Positions 8,963 to 17,740 of a stretch of 64,000 nucleotides of DNA are shown here, piece by piece. Under the pieces are notes generated by a model that saw nothing but the letters and a program-made list of their open reading frames with translations, was not told the DNA's origin and made no database searches. The stretch spans positions 79,447 to 143,446 of the forward strand of contig JBGAHE010000003.1 of the NCBI GenBank assembly GCA_044226365.1. Reading direction: 5' to 3'. Within the stretch, counting starts at the first letter, position 1, and each line of letters opens with the position of its first letter. The translations under genes and the position numbers were made by a program. Origin of the DNA: JALHNI01 sp044226365 (GTDB taxonomy: Bacteria; Acidobacteriota; Terriglobia; Bryobacterales; Bryobacteraceae).

Positions 8963-10273
8963 TCACGGCAGCAGCGCGCGCCCCTCGGCACCCGGAACAG
9001 TCAGGCCGAGTAGATTGGCCACCGTGGGCGCGACGTCGGTCAGCTTGCCGCGAGGCAGCTTGCGTGGCGTGATCCCCGGGCCGAAGACGGCGAACGACGC
9101 ATCGAGATCCGTCGAAACGCCCGGGAAGTAGCCGTGCGTACCTTTGGTGGAGCCGGAGGAGGTCAACCAGGGCCCCGTGGGTGTCGCGCCCACCGCATAG
9201 CCCGAACTCATGGCCACGGCGAGGAATGCATCAGAGTAGGCGCCAGCCGCGTCGAGATCCTTCCGCGTAAGCACGCGCTCAATTCCCCAGCTTCCTTCCT
9301 GCTGCAACCATTGGAAGGTTTTCGTCACCAGATTGATGGCCGCCTGATCCTTCGGGTCGCGCACGATCAGGGAGAAGGACGCGCCATTCCGATGAGTCGA
9401 AACGCGCCACTTGTCCGGCTGCCCGGCCGGCGCGGCCAGGCCGAGGCTAGTGAGGATCGCTTCCGGCTGCAACGACTGCGTCACCGGATAGAATCCGTGG
9501 TCGCTCACGATGACGAAGACGGTCTCGCGCTCCAATCCCGCGTCGCGCACGGCCTGCCGCAGCCGCCCCAGGCCTTGATCGATCTTCTCCAGCATGCGCA
9601 TCGCTTCGGGTGCGTCCGGTCCGTGCGAGTGCTCCTCATGATCGACGTCGATCACATGCAGCAACAGGAAGTCCGGCTTGCGCGTGGCGAAGACATGCGC
9701 CGCCATTTTCAGCCGCGCCGTATCGTCCAAACCCACCACCGGTATCTCGCCGTACTTCTTCTCGAATTCGCGCAACAGACCTGGCGTACCAGCCGAACGC
9801 AGCAGCATCCGATCTTCGATAGTCTTGGGTTCGCGAAACTCGGGGATGTTGTAGTCAATGGCGGCTCCGACCGTCACCGGCCAGTAAATGCTCGCCGTCT
9901 TCAGCCCTTTGGCGCGCGCCAAGTCCCACAGGGCGGGCACCTTCATCTGCTCGTTGTACCAATACCAGGCGGCGTTCATCTTGCGTTCCGGATCGAAAAG
10001 ATTGTTGCCCAGGATGCCGTGGACCGCCGGTGAACGGCCGGTAACGATGCTGGTGTGGCTGGGATAGGTCACCGTAGGGAACACGCCCACCAGCCCCGCA
10101 CTCACCGCGCCTTTGGCGACGAACTCTTTCAGATTGGGGGCATTCACCGCCCGGCTGCCGATCGACGCCAGCGTCGTGCCCTTCAGCCCATCGATCGAGA
10201 TCAGAATCACTTTTCGATCCGCCGCTGTGAGCAGGGTCGCGAGGGAGAGGAGGAGAATCAAGGTGCAGCGCAT
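8963..10273 (-). CDS. ENPP-type alkaline phosphodiesterase/nucleotide pyrophosphatase, secreted
   Basis: The start at 10273 gives 436 aa with signal peptide MRCTLILLLSLATLLTAAD and GGAAGG as ribosome binding site. It belongs to the alkaline phosphatase superfamily, type I phosphodiesterase/nucleotide pyrophosphatase family. Metal and nucleophile motifs are intact: ILISIDGLK (Asp), FPTVTYPSHTSIVTGR (nucleophile Thr), HVIDVDHEEHSHG, VIVSDHGFY and KGTHGYFPG. It should hydrolyse phosphodiester or pyrophosphate bonds outside the cytoplasm; the substrate could be a nucleotide or a lipid/glycerol phosphodiester. It is convergent with the DUF1549 gene and divergent from the TonB receptor. Confidence 0.9.
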   Translation of the reverse strand: MRCTLILLLSLATLLTAADRKVILISIDGLKGTTLASIGSRAVNAPNLKEFVAKGAVSAGLVGVFPTVTYPSHTSIVTGRSPAVHGILGNNLFDPERKMNAAWYWYNEQMKVPALWDLARAKGLKTASIYWPVTVGAAIDYNIPEFREPKTIEDRMLLRSAGTPGLLREFEKKYGEIPVVGLDDTARLKMAAHVFATRKPDFLLLHVIDVDHEEHSHGPDAPEAMRMLEKIDQGLGRLRQAVRDAGLERETVFVIVSDHGFYPVTQSLQPEAILTSLGLAAPAGQPDKWRVSTHRNGASFSLIVRDPKDQAAINLVTKTFQWLQQEGSWGIERVLTRKDLDAAGAYSDAFLAVAMSSGYAVGATPTGPWLTSSGSTKGTHGYFPGVSTDLDASFAVFGPGITPRKLPRGKLTDVAPTVANLLGLTVPGAEGRALLP

Positions 10274-10353
10274 GGCGCCTTCCAGTTTAAGCAAACCCCA
10301 GCCGCCGCCCGATGACAAGCCGGTGAATTGCTGCAGATCTCACGGCGTCGCGC

Positions 10354-10359
10354 TAAAGT
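10354..10359 (+). promoter_or_regulatory. TAAAGT -10 box 7 nt before the TonB receptor start
   Basis: TAAAGT is followed by GGCAACT and then ATG at 10367. No ribosome binding site precedes the ATG, so a leaderless transcript is plausible. Confidence 0.45.
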
Positions 10360-10366
10360 GGCAACT

Positions 10367-13300
10367 ATGCTTCAGTTGCGTTACGTTTTGGTTTCAATTC
10401 TATTGCTCGGCGCCTTGTTCGCGCAAAATGCCAATGTCTCCGGCTCGATCGTTGACCCGTCCGGCGCGGCCATCCCCAAAGCCAAAGTCACGATTCGGAA
10501 CGTCGCCACGAATGTCTCGGTAGAAACCAGCACGAATAATCAAGGCCTGTTCTTCCTGCCGCCCGTCGCTCCTGGCACCTATCAGTTGATCGCCTCCGCC
10601 GCCGGGTTTAGCGAAGCCGAAGTGAACGATCTGCTGCTTGAGGTCGGCCAGCAGAGAACGGTCACCCTGAAGCTCGAAACCGGCCAGATCAAGCAGACCA
10701 TCTCCGTAGAAGCGGCCGCGCCGTTGCTCAATGTGCAGAGCGCCGATCGCGGTTCAGTGGTCGAGAACCAGTTTCTCAAGTCCATCCCCCTAAACGTCCG
10801 CAACCCGATGCTCCTACTCACTCTGGCGCCCGGTGTTACCGGCGGCCTGAACGCCGGCATCAACACGGCGTCTCAATCCACCACGAACAACTTCCGGATC
10901 AACGGCGGCCGCGGCGCCACCAACGAAATCCTGATCGATGGCGCCTCCAACACGGGCACTTACAACAATCAGGTGTCGGCGATGCCGCAAGTGGACTCCA
11001 TCCAGGAATTCAAGGTCAACACGTCGCCTTACGCCCCGGAATACGGACGTACCGGTGGCGGCGTTATCAGCTTCGCGATGCGCAGCGGTACGAACCAGTT
11101 GCACGGAACCTTGCACAACTTCTTGCGTAACTCGGTACTCGACGCCAACGGCTTCAATGCCAATCGCGCGCTGCAACCGCGTCGCGCCTTCCGTCGCAAT
11201 CAGTTCGGCGGCACGTTCGGGGGACCGGTTTGGGTCCCCAAGATCTACAGCGGCAAGAATCGCACGTTCTTCTTCTTCGCTTATGAAGGTCTGCGCGAGC
11301 GCAGCATTGGCAGCTTCACGGGCAGCGTCCCCAGTGACTTGGAACGCGCCGGCAACTTCTCCCAAAGCCGGCTGCAGAACGGCGCGCTGATTCAGCTCTA
11401 CGACCCGCGGACCACACGTCTCGACCCCGATCGTCCGGCCGGCACCACTCGCTACATTCGCGATCCGTTCGTGGGCAACATCATCCCGCCCTCCCTGCTG
11501 GGCGCCGTGGCCACCAACACCGTAAAGTACTTCCCCCTCCCCAATCAGCGCGGCGACGGCGGCAGCAACATCAACAACTTCTTCAGTTCAGCGCCCAACT
11601 CACTGGACGGCGACCGCATCGACACCAAGGTCGATCACCAGATCAACAGCCAGCACAGCGTGTTTGGGCGTTGGAACTGGTTTGAGAATCTGAACGCCCA
11701 GCCCAGCGTATTCGGCAACTTCGCCTCGCCGGTGCAAACGCCGAATCGCATCCCGGGCATCAACTGGGCGGGCAACCACATTTGGAGCGTCAAGCCGACG
11801 TTCCTGATCGAGCACTTCTTCGCGCTCAATCAGAGCGAGACCAATCGCACGCCCCTGAGCATCGGATTCGACCAACGGACGCTGGGCCTGCCCGACAGCG
11901 TCGTAAGCCCGCAACGCCAGGCTTACTTTCCGCTGATGTCGATCGGCCGCACCGCCGGACTCGGTCCGCAAGGCACCGCGTCGAACGCCGTCGTCTCGCG
12001 CACGCTGCAGTATCAACTGAAAGCGACGCAGCAGATCAACAAGCACACCATCAAGTTCGGCTACGACTGGCGGCGCTTCCGGGTCTCCATCGACAACCCG
12101 CAGCCGCTGACGATCAACGCCTCCGGCTCCTTCACCGGCGGACCCAATCCGCAGAGCCAGGCGGCCGCCTCCGGCCACGGTTTGGCGGACCTGTTCCTCG
12201 GCGTCGCCACCGTCGGCTACAACATCCGTCCGCTTGAACGGCATCAGCATTTCTACAATGCCTGGTTCGTGCAGGATGAATGGCGCGCTTCCAGTAAACT
12301 CACCCTCACGGTGGGCCTGCGCTACTCCATCGAAACGCCGCGCACCGAAGCGCTGAACGAGTATGTTTTCCTCGACCTGAACTCGCCCTCGCCCTTGCAG
12401 GTGCCCGGCCTCAGCAACCTCCGCGGCGGCTTGGGCTTTGTGGGCACCAAGGAGAATCCCGGGCGGCGTACCCAACAAGTGGAACTCACCAACTTCGACC
12501 CGCGCCTCGGTATCGCCTATCAGTTGAACAGCAAGACGGTGCTCCGCAGCGGCATTGGCATTTTCCACCATCCCTTGGTGCCGAACACGGACCTCTCGCT
12601 CGGCTTCTCCCGCCAAACGACCTCACTCATCGCCCAAGCCGACGGCGTGACGCCGAACTTCAACCTCTCCAACCCCTGGCCCACGGGCTTGCTGCAGCCT
12701 ACTGGCAATACGCTTGGGTTGAATACTTTGCTGGGCCAAAGCATCAGTGGACCGCTGCGCATCCAGGGGCTGCCGTCGCAATTGCAATGGTCCTTTGACG
12801 TGCAACGGCAGTTGCCCGGCAACTGGGTCGCCGAGGTCGGCTATGCGGCCAACAACGCCTATCGCCTACCGTCCAGCGTGCAGTACAACCAGTTGCCCAT
12901 GGACACGCTCAACTCCTTGGGAAGCGCCGTCAACCAAACGGTACCCAATCCGTTCTTCGGCATCATCACGGACCCGACGTCGTCCCTCAGCCTGGCGACC
13001 GTCCAGCGCGGCCAGTTGCTGCGGCCTTATCCGCAGTTCACCGGCATGGGCGGATCACAAGTCGGCACCGGCCAATCCAGCTATCAGGCGCTTCAAACGC
13101 GCGTCGAACGGCGCTACGCCAACGGCTTGGCCGTCCTCTTCGCCTATACCTTCTCGAAGACGATCGACAACACGGCTGAACTCGGTGGCTTCCTCGGAAC
13201 CTCGCCCGGCTACCAGAACAATTACTGTTACCGCTGCGACCGGTCCTTGTCCTATCAGCACGTGCCGCACGTCGTCCGGCTGTCCACCCGGTACGATCTA

Positions 13301-13804
13301 CCGAAGCTCACCGCCAACAAGGCGCTGGGACACCTGGTCAACGGCTGGGGCGTCGGCAGTTTCCTGAGCATCGAAAGCGGGACGCCGGTTTTCGTCACCT
13401 CGCCCAACGATTCGGGTTCGTTCGGCGGCGGCAGCGGCATGCGCCCAAATGCCACGGGCCAGCCCGCCGGCCTCGGCAGCATTGACTTTGTGGATGGCGT
13501 ACAGTACTTCAACGCCGGAGCCTTCTCGCGCACACCGCAATTTCAGTTCGGCAACGTAAGCCGCACCCTGCCGGACGTCCGCAACCCGCGTCTATGGAAT
13601 TGGGATGCGCTGGTGGAGAAACGCTTCCGGGTCACGGAACGCGTGAACCTGGATTTCCGCAGCGAATTCTTCAACTTCACCAACAGCGTCGTTTTCGCCG
13701 GTCCCAGCACGTCGATCACGGCGGGCGACTTCGGCCGCATTTCATCGCTCCGGCAAAACAACACGCCGCGGCAGATGCAGTTCGCGCTGCGGCTGAGCTT
13801 CTAA
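10367..13804 (+). CDS. Oar-like TonB-dependent receptor with carboxypeptidase-regulatory N-terminal domain
   Basis: An 1145-aa outer-membrane protein. The start at 10367 places the signal peptide (MLQLRYVLVSILLLGALFAQ) at the N-terminus. Residues about 22-110 form a carboxypeptidase regulatory-like Ig fold (VSGSIVDPSGAAIPKAKVTI). A plug domain follows (NGGRGATNEILIDG, FKVNTSPYAPEYGRTGGGVI), then a large beta-barrel ending in the aromatic signature FALRLSF. This architecture is greatly expanded in Acidobacteriota and is thought to move large substrates such as oligosaccharides, but the ligand here is unknown. It stands alone: divergent from the phosphodiesterase and convergent with the aminotransferase (9 nt apart). 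Confidence 0.93.
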   Translation: MLQLRYVLVSILLLGALFAQNANVSGSIVDPSGAAIPKAKVTIRNVATNVSVETSTNNQGLFFLPPVAPGTYQLIASAAGFSEAEVNDLLLEVGQQRTVTLKLETGQIKQTISVEAAAPLLNVQSADRGSVVENQFLKSIPLNVRNPMLLLTLAPGVTGGLNAGINTASQSTTNNFRINGGRGATNEILIDGASNTGTYNNQVSAMPQVDSIQEFKVNTSPYAPEYGRTGGGVISFAMRSGTNQLHGTLHNFLRNSVLDANGFNANRALQPRRAFRRNQFGGTFGGPVWVPKIYSGKNRTFFFFAYEGLRERSIGSFTGSVPSDLERAGNFSQSRLQNGALIQLYDPRTTRLDPDRPAGTTRYIRDPFVGNIIPPSLLGAVATNTVKYFPLPNQRGDGGSNINNFFSSAPNSLDGDRIDTKVDHQINSQHSVFGRWNWFENLNAQPSVFGNFASPVQTPNRIPGINWAGNHIWSVKPTFLIEHFFALNQSETNRTPLSIGFDQRTLGLPDSVVSPQRQAYFPLMSIGRTAGLGPQGTASNAVVSRTLQYQLKATQQINKHTIKFGYDWRRFRVSIDNPQPLTINASGSFTGGPNPQSQAAASGHGLADLFLGVATVGYNIRPLERHQHFYNAWFVQDEWRASSKLTLTVGLRYSIETPRTEALNEYVFLDLNSPSPLQVPGLSNLRGGLGFVGTKENPGRRTQQVELTNFDPRLGIAYQLNSKTVLRSGIGIFHHPLVPNTDLSLGFSRQTTSLIAQADGVTPNFNLSNPWPTGLLQPTGNTLGLNTLLGQSISGPLRIQGLPSQLQWSFDVQRQLPGNWVAEVGYAANNAYRLPSSVQYNQLPMDTLNSLGSAVNQTVPNPFFGIITDPTSSLSLATVQRGQLLRPYPQFTGMGGSQVGTGQSSYQALQTRVERRYANGLAVLFAYTFSKTIDNTAELGGFLGTSPGYQNNYCYRCDRSLSYQHVPHVVRLSTRYDLPKLTANKALGHLVNGWGVGSFLSIESGTPVFVTSPNDSGSFGGGSGMRPNATGQPAGLGSIDFVDGVQYFNAGAFSRTPQFQFGNVSRTLPDVRNPRLWNWDALVEKRFRVTERVNLDFRSEFFNFTNSVVFAGPSTSITAGDFGRISSLRQNNTPRQMQFALRLSF

Positions 13805-13813
13805 AAGCTCAGC

Positions 13814-14995
13814 CTAGCTGCGCAGTAGTTGCTTGATGGAACGGACGGCTTGGCGCGTGCGCTGTTGGTTCTCGATGAACGCAAAGCGCACGTGGCCTTC
13901 GCCGAGGGGTCCGAAACCGATGCCGGGAGCCACCCCGACCAGCGCCTTTTCCAAGAGCAGCTTCGAGAATTCGAGTGAGCCCAGGTCCCGGAACCGTTCT
14001 GGAATCTGCGTCCACAGGAACATGGAGCCGCGTGGCTTCTCGCACGGCCAACCTGCCGCATTCAACCCGTCCACCAGGACATCGCGCCGCTTCTGATAGA
14101 TGTCCCGAATCTTCAGGACCTCGTCGTCGCACTCCCGCAGCCCGACAATCGCAGCCACCTGAATCGGCTGAAAGATACCGTAGTCCAGGTAGCTCTTGAT
14201 CCGCGCCAAAGCGTGAATCATCTTTGGATTACCCACGCAGAAGCCCACGCGCCAACCGGCCATGTTGTAGCTCTTCGTCATCGAGTAGATCTCGACGGCG
14301 TGTTCCTTGGCCCCTTCCACCTGCATAATCGACGGCGCTTTGTAGCCGTCGAAACCGATGTCGGCATAGGCGAAGTCGTGCAGCACCATGGAGCCGTAGT
14401 GCGCGGCCAGCCGGATGATTTCCTTGAAGAAGTCGAGATCCACCGTGGCAGTGGTCGGGTTGTGCGGGAAGTTCACCAGAATCATCCGCGGCGGCTTGGC
14501 CGACTTCTTGCAATAGTCCGTGAGACGATTCAAAAACTCGTCCGGCGTCGGCATCGGCAGCCGGCAGATCTGCCCTTCGGCCATCACCACGCCCCATTGA
14601 TGAATCGGATACGCCGGGTCGGGCGCGATCACGGTATCTTCGGGGCCAATCACGGCAAACAGCAGGTGAGCCAGGGCATCCTTCGAGCCGATCGTCACGA
14701 TCGCCTCGCTCTCCGGATCCAACTGCACACCGTACATCCGCTCGTACCGCTTGGTGATCTCCAGCCGCAGATTCGGGATGCCGCGCGACATCGAATACCG
14801 GTGATTGCGCGGATTGCGCGCCGCCTCCACCAGCTTCGACACAATCAGCCGGGGAGTGGCCCCGTCGGGATTGCCCATCCCGAAATCCACTACGTCCTGC
14901 TGGGCAGCACGCAGTTTTGCCTTCATCTCATTGGTGATGGCAAACACATAGGGCGGTAACTTACTGATGCGATAGAACTCGTCGGACGAAGGCAT
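13814..14995 (-). CDS. alaC: AlaC-like PLP-dependent aminotransferase
   Basis: A 393-aa fold-type I aminotransferase. It opens with FYRISKLPPYVFAITNEMK and VDFGMGNPDG, as in AlaC (glutamate-pyruvate transaminase) of bacteria. The PLP motifs are visible: IGSKDALAHLL, APDPAYPIHQWG, NFPHNPTTATVD, HDFAYADIGFDG, and the Schiff-base lysine in YSMTKSYNMAGWRVGF. It probably makes alanine from pyruvate and glutamate. Related enzymes also act as methionine or LL-diaminopimelate aminotransferases, so substrate specificity is moderately uncertain. It is a single gene facing the TPR gene divergently. Confidence 0.87.
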   Translation of the reverse strand: MPSSDEFYRISKLPPYVFAITNEMKAKLRAAQQDVVDFGMGNPDGATPRLIVSKLVEAARNPRNHRYSMSRGIPNLRLEITKRYERMYGVQLDPESEAIVTIGSKDALAHLLFAVIGPEDTVIAPDPAYPIHQWGVVMAEGQICRLPMPTPDEFLNRLTDYCKKSAKPPRMILVNFPHNPTTATVDLDFFKEIIRLAAHYGSMVLHDFAYADIGFDGYKAPSIMQVEGAKEHAVEIYSMTKSYNMAGWRVGFCVGNPKMIHALARIKSYLDYGIFQPIQVAAIVGLRECDDEVLKIRDIYQKRRDVLVDGLNAAGWPCEKPRGSMFLWTQIPERFRDLGSLEFSKLLLEKALVGVAPGIGFGPLGEGHVRFAFIENQQRTRQAVRSIKQLLRS

Positions 14996-15089
14996 AGCTT
15001 GGGGAACCTTTATTATGCCGGATTCAACGGTTCATCCGCCGGATTCGGCGTTTCGTCCGAAAGTCCATGCCTGCTTGGCGAACTGGCCC

Positions 15090-15095
15090 TATCGT
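15090..15095 (+). promoter_or_regulatory. TATCGT -10 box 6 nt before the TPR-LytS-LytR operon
   Basis: TATCGT is followed by CGAAGT and the ATG at 15102. This fits the recurring TANNNT-6/7-start arrangement and supports 15102 as the start rather than the in-frame ATG at 15015. Confidence 0.45.
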
Positions 15096-15101
15096 CGAAG
15101 T

Positions 15102-15788
15102 ATGAAAGCTCCAACGAAGATTCTGGTAGTGACGGCTCTGGTGGGATTCGCCCTCGGGACGGCTCGGGGCGCCGAGCGCTACGACTATACGGTCCGGCAG
15201 GACGTCTTCGCCGGCTTGAATGGCGATCGCGCCGCCCTGGAACGGGCCTCCGCCAAAATCGCCGCCACTTTGGCCGACGAGCCCAATCATGCCGAGGCCC
15301 TAGTGTGGCGAGGGGGCATCCGCTTCTTCCAGTCCGGGCAAGCGTTCCAGGCTCAGGACCGTCAACGCGGCGTGGAACTCTACACCCAGGCGATGATCGA
15401 CTTTGAGAAAGCAGTTCAACTCGCGCCCGACAACCTAGGGGTTCGCATCCCCCGCGCCGCCGTCCTGATGACCGCCGCCAACGCCTCGGCCGGCAATCCC
15501 ATGGCAAAGGATTGGGCGCGCATGGCCGTCAGCGACTATGAGCATGTTCGCGCCCTTCAGGAGCCCCGCATCGCCACGCTCGGCACGCACCCGCGCGGCG
15601 AGTTGCTGCAAGGCTTGGCGAACGGCTATCGTTTGCTCGGTGACGAGGCCAATGCCGCCCGTTACTTTGCGCGGCTCCAGAGGGAGTTGCCGGGCACCGA
15701 GTACGCCAAGCGCGCGACCCTGTGGCTGGAAACCAAGTCCCTCACGCCCGGCCAGACTTCCTGTATTGGCTGCCATACTGGCCGATAG
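15102..15788 (+). CDS. Exported TPR-like protein ending in a CxxCH motif
   Basis: A 228-aa protein starting MKAPTKILVVTALVGFALG, a signal peptide or anchor. The middle is alpha-helical and TPR-like (ERASAKIAATLADEPNHAEALVWRG with a matching helix later, and FEKAVQLAPDN). The last residues before the stop are TSCIGCHTGR, a single haem c-type CxxCH motif nine residues from the end. A C-terminal haem site on a periplasmic TPR scaffold is unusual; the motif could also bind metal or be coincidental. It ends 3 nt before the histidine kinase gene, so the three genes are probably one transcript and the protein may provide the input signal for the kinase. Confidence 0.8.
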   Translation: MKAPTKILVVTALVGFALGTARGAERYDYTVRQDVFAGLNGDRAALERASAKIAATLADEPNHAEALVWRGGIRFFQSGQAFQAQDRQRGVELYTQAMIDFEKAVQLAPDNLGVRIPRAAVLMTAANASAGNPMAKDWARMAVSDYEHVRALQEPRIATLGTHPRGELLQGLANGYRLLGDEANAARYFARLQRELPGTEYAKRATLWLETKSLTPGQTSCIGCHTGR

Positions 15789-15791
15789 CGA

Positions 15792-16847
15792 ATGAGATAT
15801 TTGCGCCTTCTCTTTTGGTTGCTGGTAACGGCCGCGGTTCCCGGGGCGCTCATGCTGCTGACCACCCAACGCTGGCGCAGCGAGATCTTCGCGGAGACCT
15901 ACGGCGTTAGCCTCCTGTTCGGGACGCTAATTGGCCTGCCGGCCAACTTCCTCCTCCCCAAGCTCATGGGGCGTTGCGGCAGTTGGCCGACCCCGCGCCG
16001 GGTGGCCATTTTTGCGGGAACGCTGTTCGCGCTCACCACGGTCGGCACGGCCGTCGGCGTCCTCCTGCTGGTCGCGATTGGCTATGTGCCGATGAGCGAG
16101 TTCGGCAGTTGGATGCGAGGTTCGTATCGCTGGGCTCTGTTCCTCAGCGTCTGCATCGGCATCGTCACCTACGGTTACAGTCACCTGCGCCATCAGTTGG
16201 ACGAGACGAACGAGAAGCTGCGCACGAGGGAATTAGAGGAGCAACGGACGCGGCGACTCGCCGCCGATGCCCAGGTCGCCGCCCTCGAATCGCGGATCCA
16301 TCCGCATTTTCTTTTCAACGCACTGAACGCCGTCTCGTCCCTGATTCGCGAAGATCCGGCCCGCGCCGAGCTGTTGCTGGAACGGGTGGCCGCTTTACTG
16401 CGCTTTTCGCTCTATGAACCGCAAGGCGGCCTGGTCACCCTGGAGAAAGAACTGCAAATGACCGCCGACTATCTCGAGATCGAGAGCGTGCGCTTCGGCG
16501 AACGCCTGCGCTACCGGATTGAACCCCTCCCGGAACACGGCGCCGTCCTGATTCCCCCTTTGGCCATCCAAACCCTGGTGGAGAATAGCGTGAAGTATGC
16601 CATCACCAACCGCCGGGAGGGCGGCGAGGTGACGGTCCGGGTCCTGCGCCACGAGGATGCCGCGGCAGTCGAGGTGACCGATACCGGCCCCGGATTTGAC
16701 CCTTCCCAAATACGCCCCGGCCACGGACTCGACTTGCTTGCCTCGCGCCTGGACGCCCAGTTTGCCGGGTGCGCCGGCTTGGATTTTGCACGCAGTGAGC
16801 GGTCGATGACGGTCCGGCTGCGGCTGCCCCTGGGGAGTACCGCATGA
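15792..16847 (+). CDS. LytS-family sensor histidine kinase
   Basis: A 351-aa membrane kinase. About four hydrophobic helices fill residues 1-130 (LRLLFWLLVTAAVPGALMLL and others), followed by a short coiled coil (EKLRTRELEEQRTRRLAADA). Then comes the His_kinase (PF06580) box LESRIHPHFLFNALNAVSSL with the phospho-accepting His, and an HATPase_c domain (IQTLVENSVKYAI, VTDTGPGFDP, GHGLDLLASRL). It lacks the classical HisKA dimerisation domain, as is normal for this family. Its stop overlaps the start of the response regulator by 4 nt. The stimulus is unknown; the upstream CxxCH protein is a candidate sensor. Confidence 0.92.
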   Translation: MRYLRLLFWLLVTAAVPGALMLLTTQRWRSEIFAETYGVSLLFGTLIGLPANFLLPKLMGRCGSWPTPRRVAIFAGTLFALTTVGTAVGVLLLVAIGYVPMSEFGSWMRGSYRWALFLSVCIGIVTYGYSHLRHQLDETNEKLRTRELEEQRTRRLAADAQVAALESRIHPHFLFNALNAVSSLIREDPARAELLLERVAALLRFSLYEPQGGLVTLEKELQMTADYLEIESVRFGERLRYRIEPLPEHGAVLIPPLAIQTLVENSVKYAITNRREGGEVTVRVLRHEDAAAVEVTDTGPGFDPSQIRPGHGLDLLASRLDAQFAGCAGLDFARSERSMTVRLRLPLGSTA

Positions 16848-17596
16848 TTCGCGCCTTCCTGGTCGACGACGAACCGCTCGCCACCAAGCGTTTAGCCCGC
16901 ATGCTGGAAGAGACGGGCCGGGTCCGTGTCGTGGGCATCGCCAACGACCCTGCCGAGGCACTGGAACGCATGCCGACCCTGGATTTCGACGTCCTGTTCC
17001 TGGACGTCCAGATGCCCGAGATCTCCGGTTTCGACCTCCTCGCCAGACTCGCCGTCGAGCCCCTGGTTGTCTTTGTCACGGCCTTCGACCAGTTCGCCCT
17101 GCGTGCCTTCGAGGTGAACTCCGTCGACTACCTCGTGAAGCCCGTGGCAACCGAAGCGCTGGAGCGGGCCATCCGGAAGCTCGAGCGAAGAGAGAGCGAA
17201 TCGCGTCCGCCGCTGGCCGATCTCGTCCGCCAAGTGACGGCCGCGCTCTCCCCCTCCTATCCCGAACGGCTCGCCTCCCGCCTCGGCGACCGGCTTGAGT
17301 TCATCGAACTCTCCCGCGTCACCCATCTTTTCGCCGAGGACAAATTGACCTACGCCGCCACCCTGGCTGGCAAGAATCACATTCTCGACCTCACCATCGC
17401 CGAGCTCGAGGCCAAGCTCGATCCCCGCCGCTTCGTGCGCATCCACCGCTCCACGCTGGTGAATCTCGCCTTTGTCCGCGAACTTTACGCCGACTTCGGC
17501 GGCAAGATGCTGATGCGTCTCAAAGACGACCGCCAGACCGAACTCACCGTGGCTCGTGATCGGGTGAAAGAACTAAAAGACCGGCTGGGGATTTAG
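16844..17596 (+). CDS. LytR/AlgR-family response regulator
   Basis: A 250-aa protein. The receiver domain covers residues 1-120, with acidic pocket VDDEP, phospho-acceptor Asp in LFLDVQMPE, Thr in FVTAFD and Lys in YLVKPV. A LytTR DNA-binding domain lies at about 145-250 (LSRVTHLFAEDKLTYA, RFVRIHRSTLVNLAFV). It is translationally coupled to the sensor kinase (ATGA overlap). LytTR regulators bind paired direct repeats; the targets cannot be read here. Confidence 0.93.
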   Translation: MIRAFLVDDEPLATKRLARMLEETGRVRVVGIANDPAEALERMPTLDFDVLFLDVQMPEISGFDLLARLAVEPLVVFVTAFDQFALRAFEVNSVDYLVKPVATEALERAIRKLERRESESRPPLADLVRQVTAALSPSYPERLASRLGDRLEFIELSRVTHLFAEDKLTYAATLAGKNHILDLTIAELEAKLDPRRFVRIHRSTLVNLAFVRELYADFGGKMLMRLKDDRQTELTVARDRVKELKDRLGI

Positions 17597-17740
17597 GGGG
17601 CGATTGCGCCCGCCGGACTAAGTAAATAGTCGGGTGTTCTAAGGCGAATCGCTGATTCTCGGATTTTTCATCTCCCGATAACTTAATAACAGGAAGTGTG
17701 GTCGTCCTGTCTGCATTTATAGGGCGATTCGGATCAACCC
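17597..17740. other. 144-nt intergenic region with small hairpins
   Basis: Between the response regulator and the HD-GYP gene. It has a GGGCG-ATTG-CGCCC hairpin (17598-17611) directly after the stop codon, a GACTA/TAGTC hairpin (17616-17631), and ACAGGA/TCCTGT (17689-17694 and 17705-17710). None has a following T-run, so a simple intrinsic terminator is not supported. The last pair could be an operator for the downstream gene. Confidence 0.3.
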
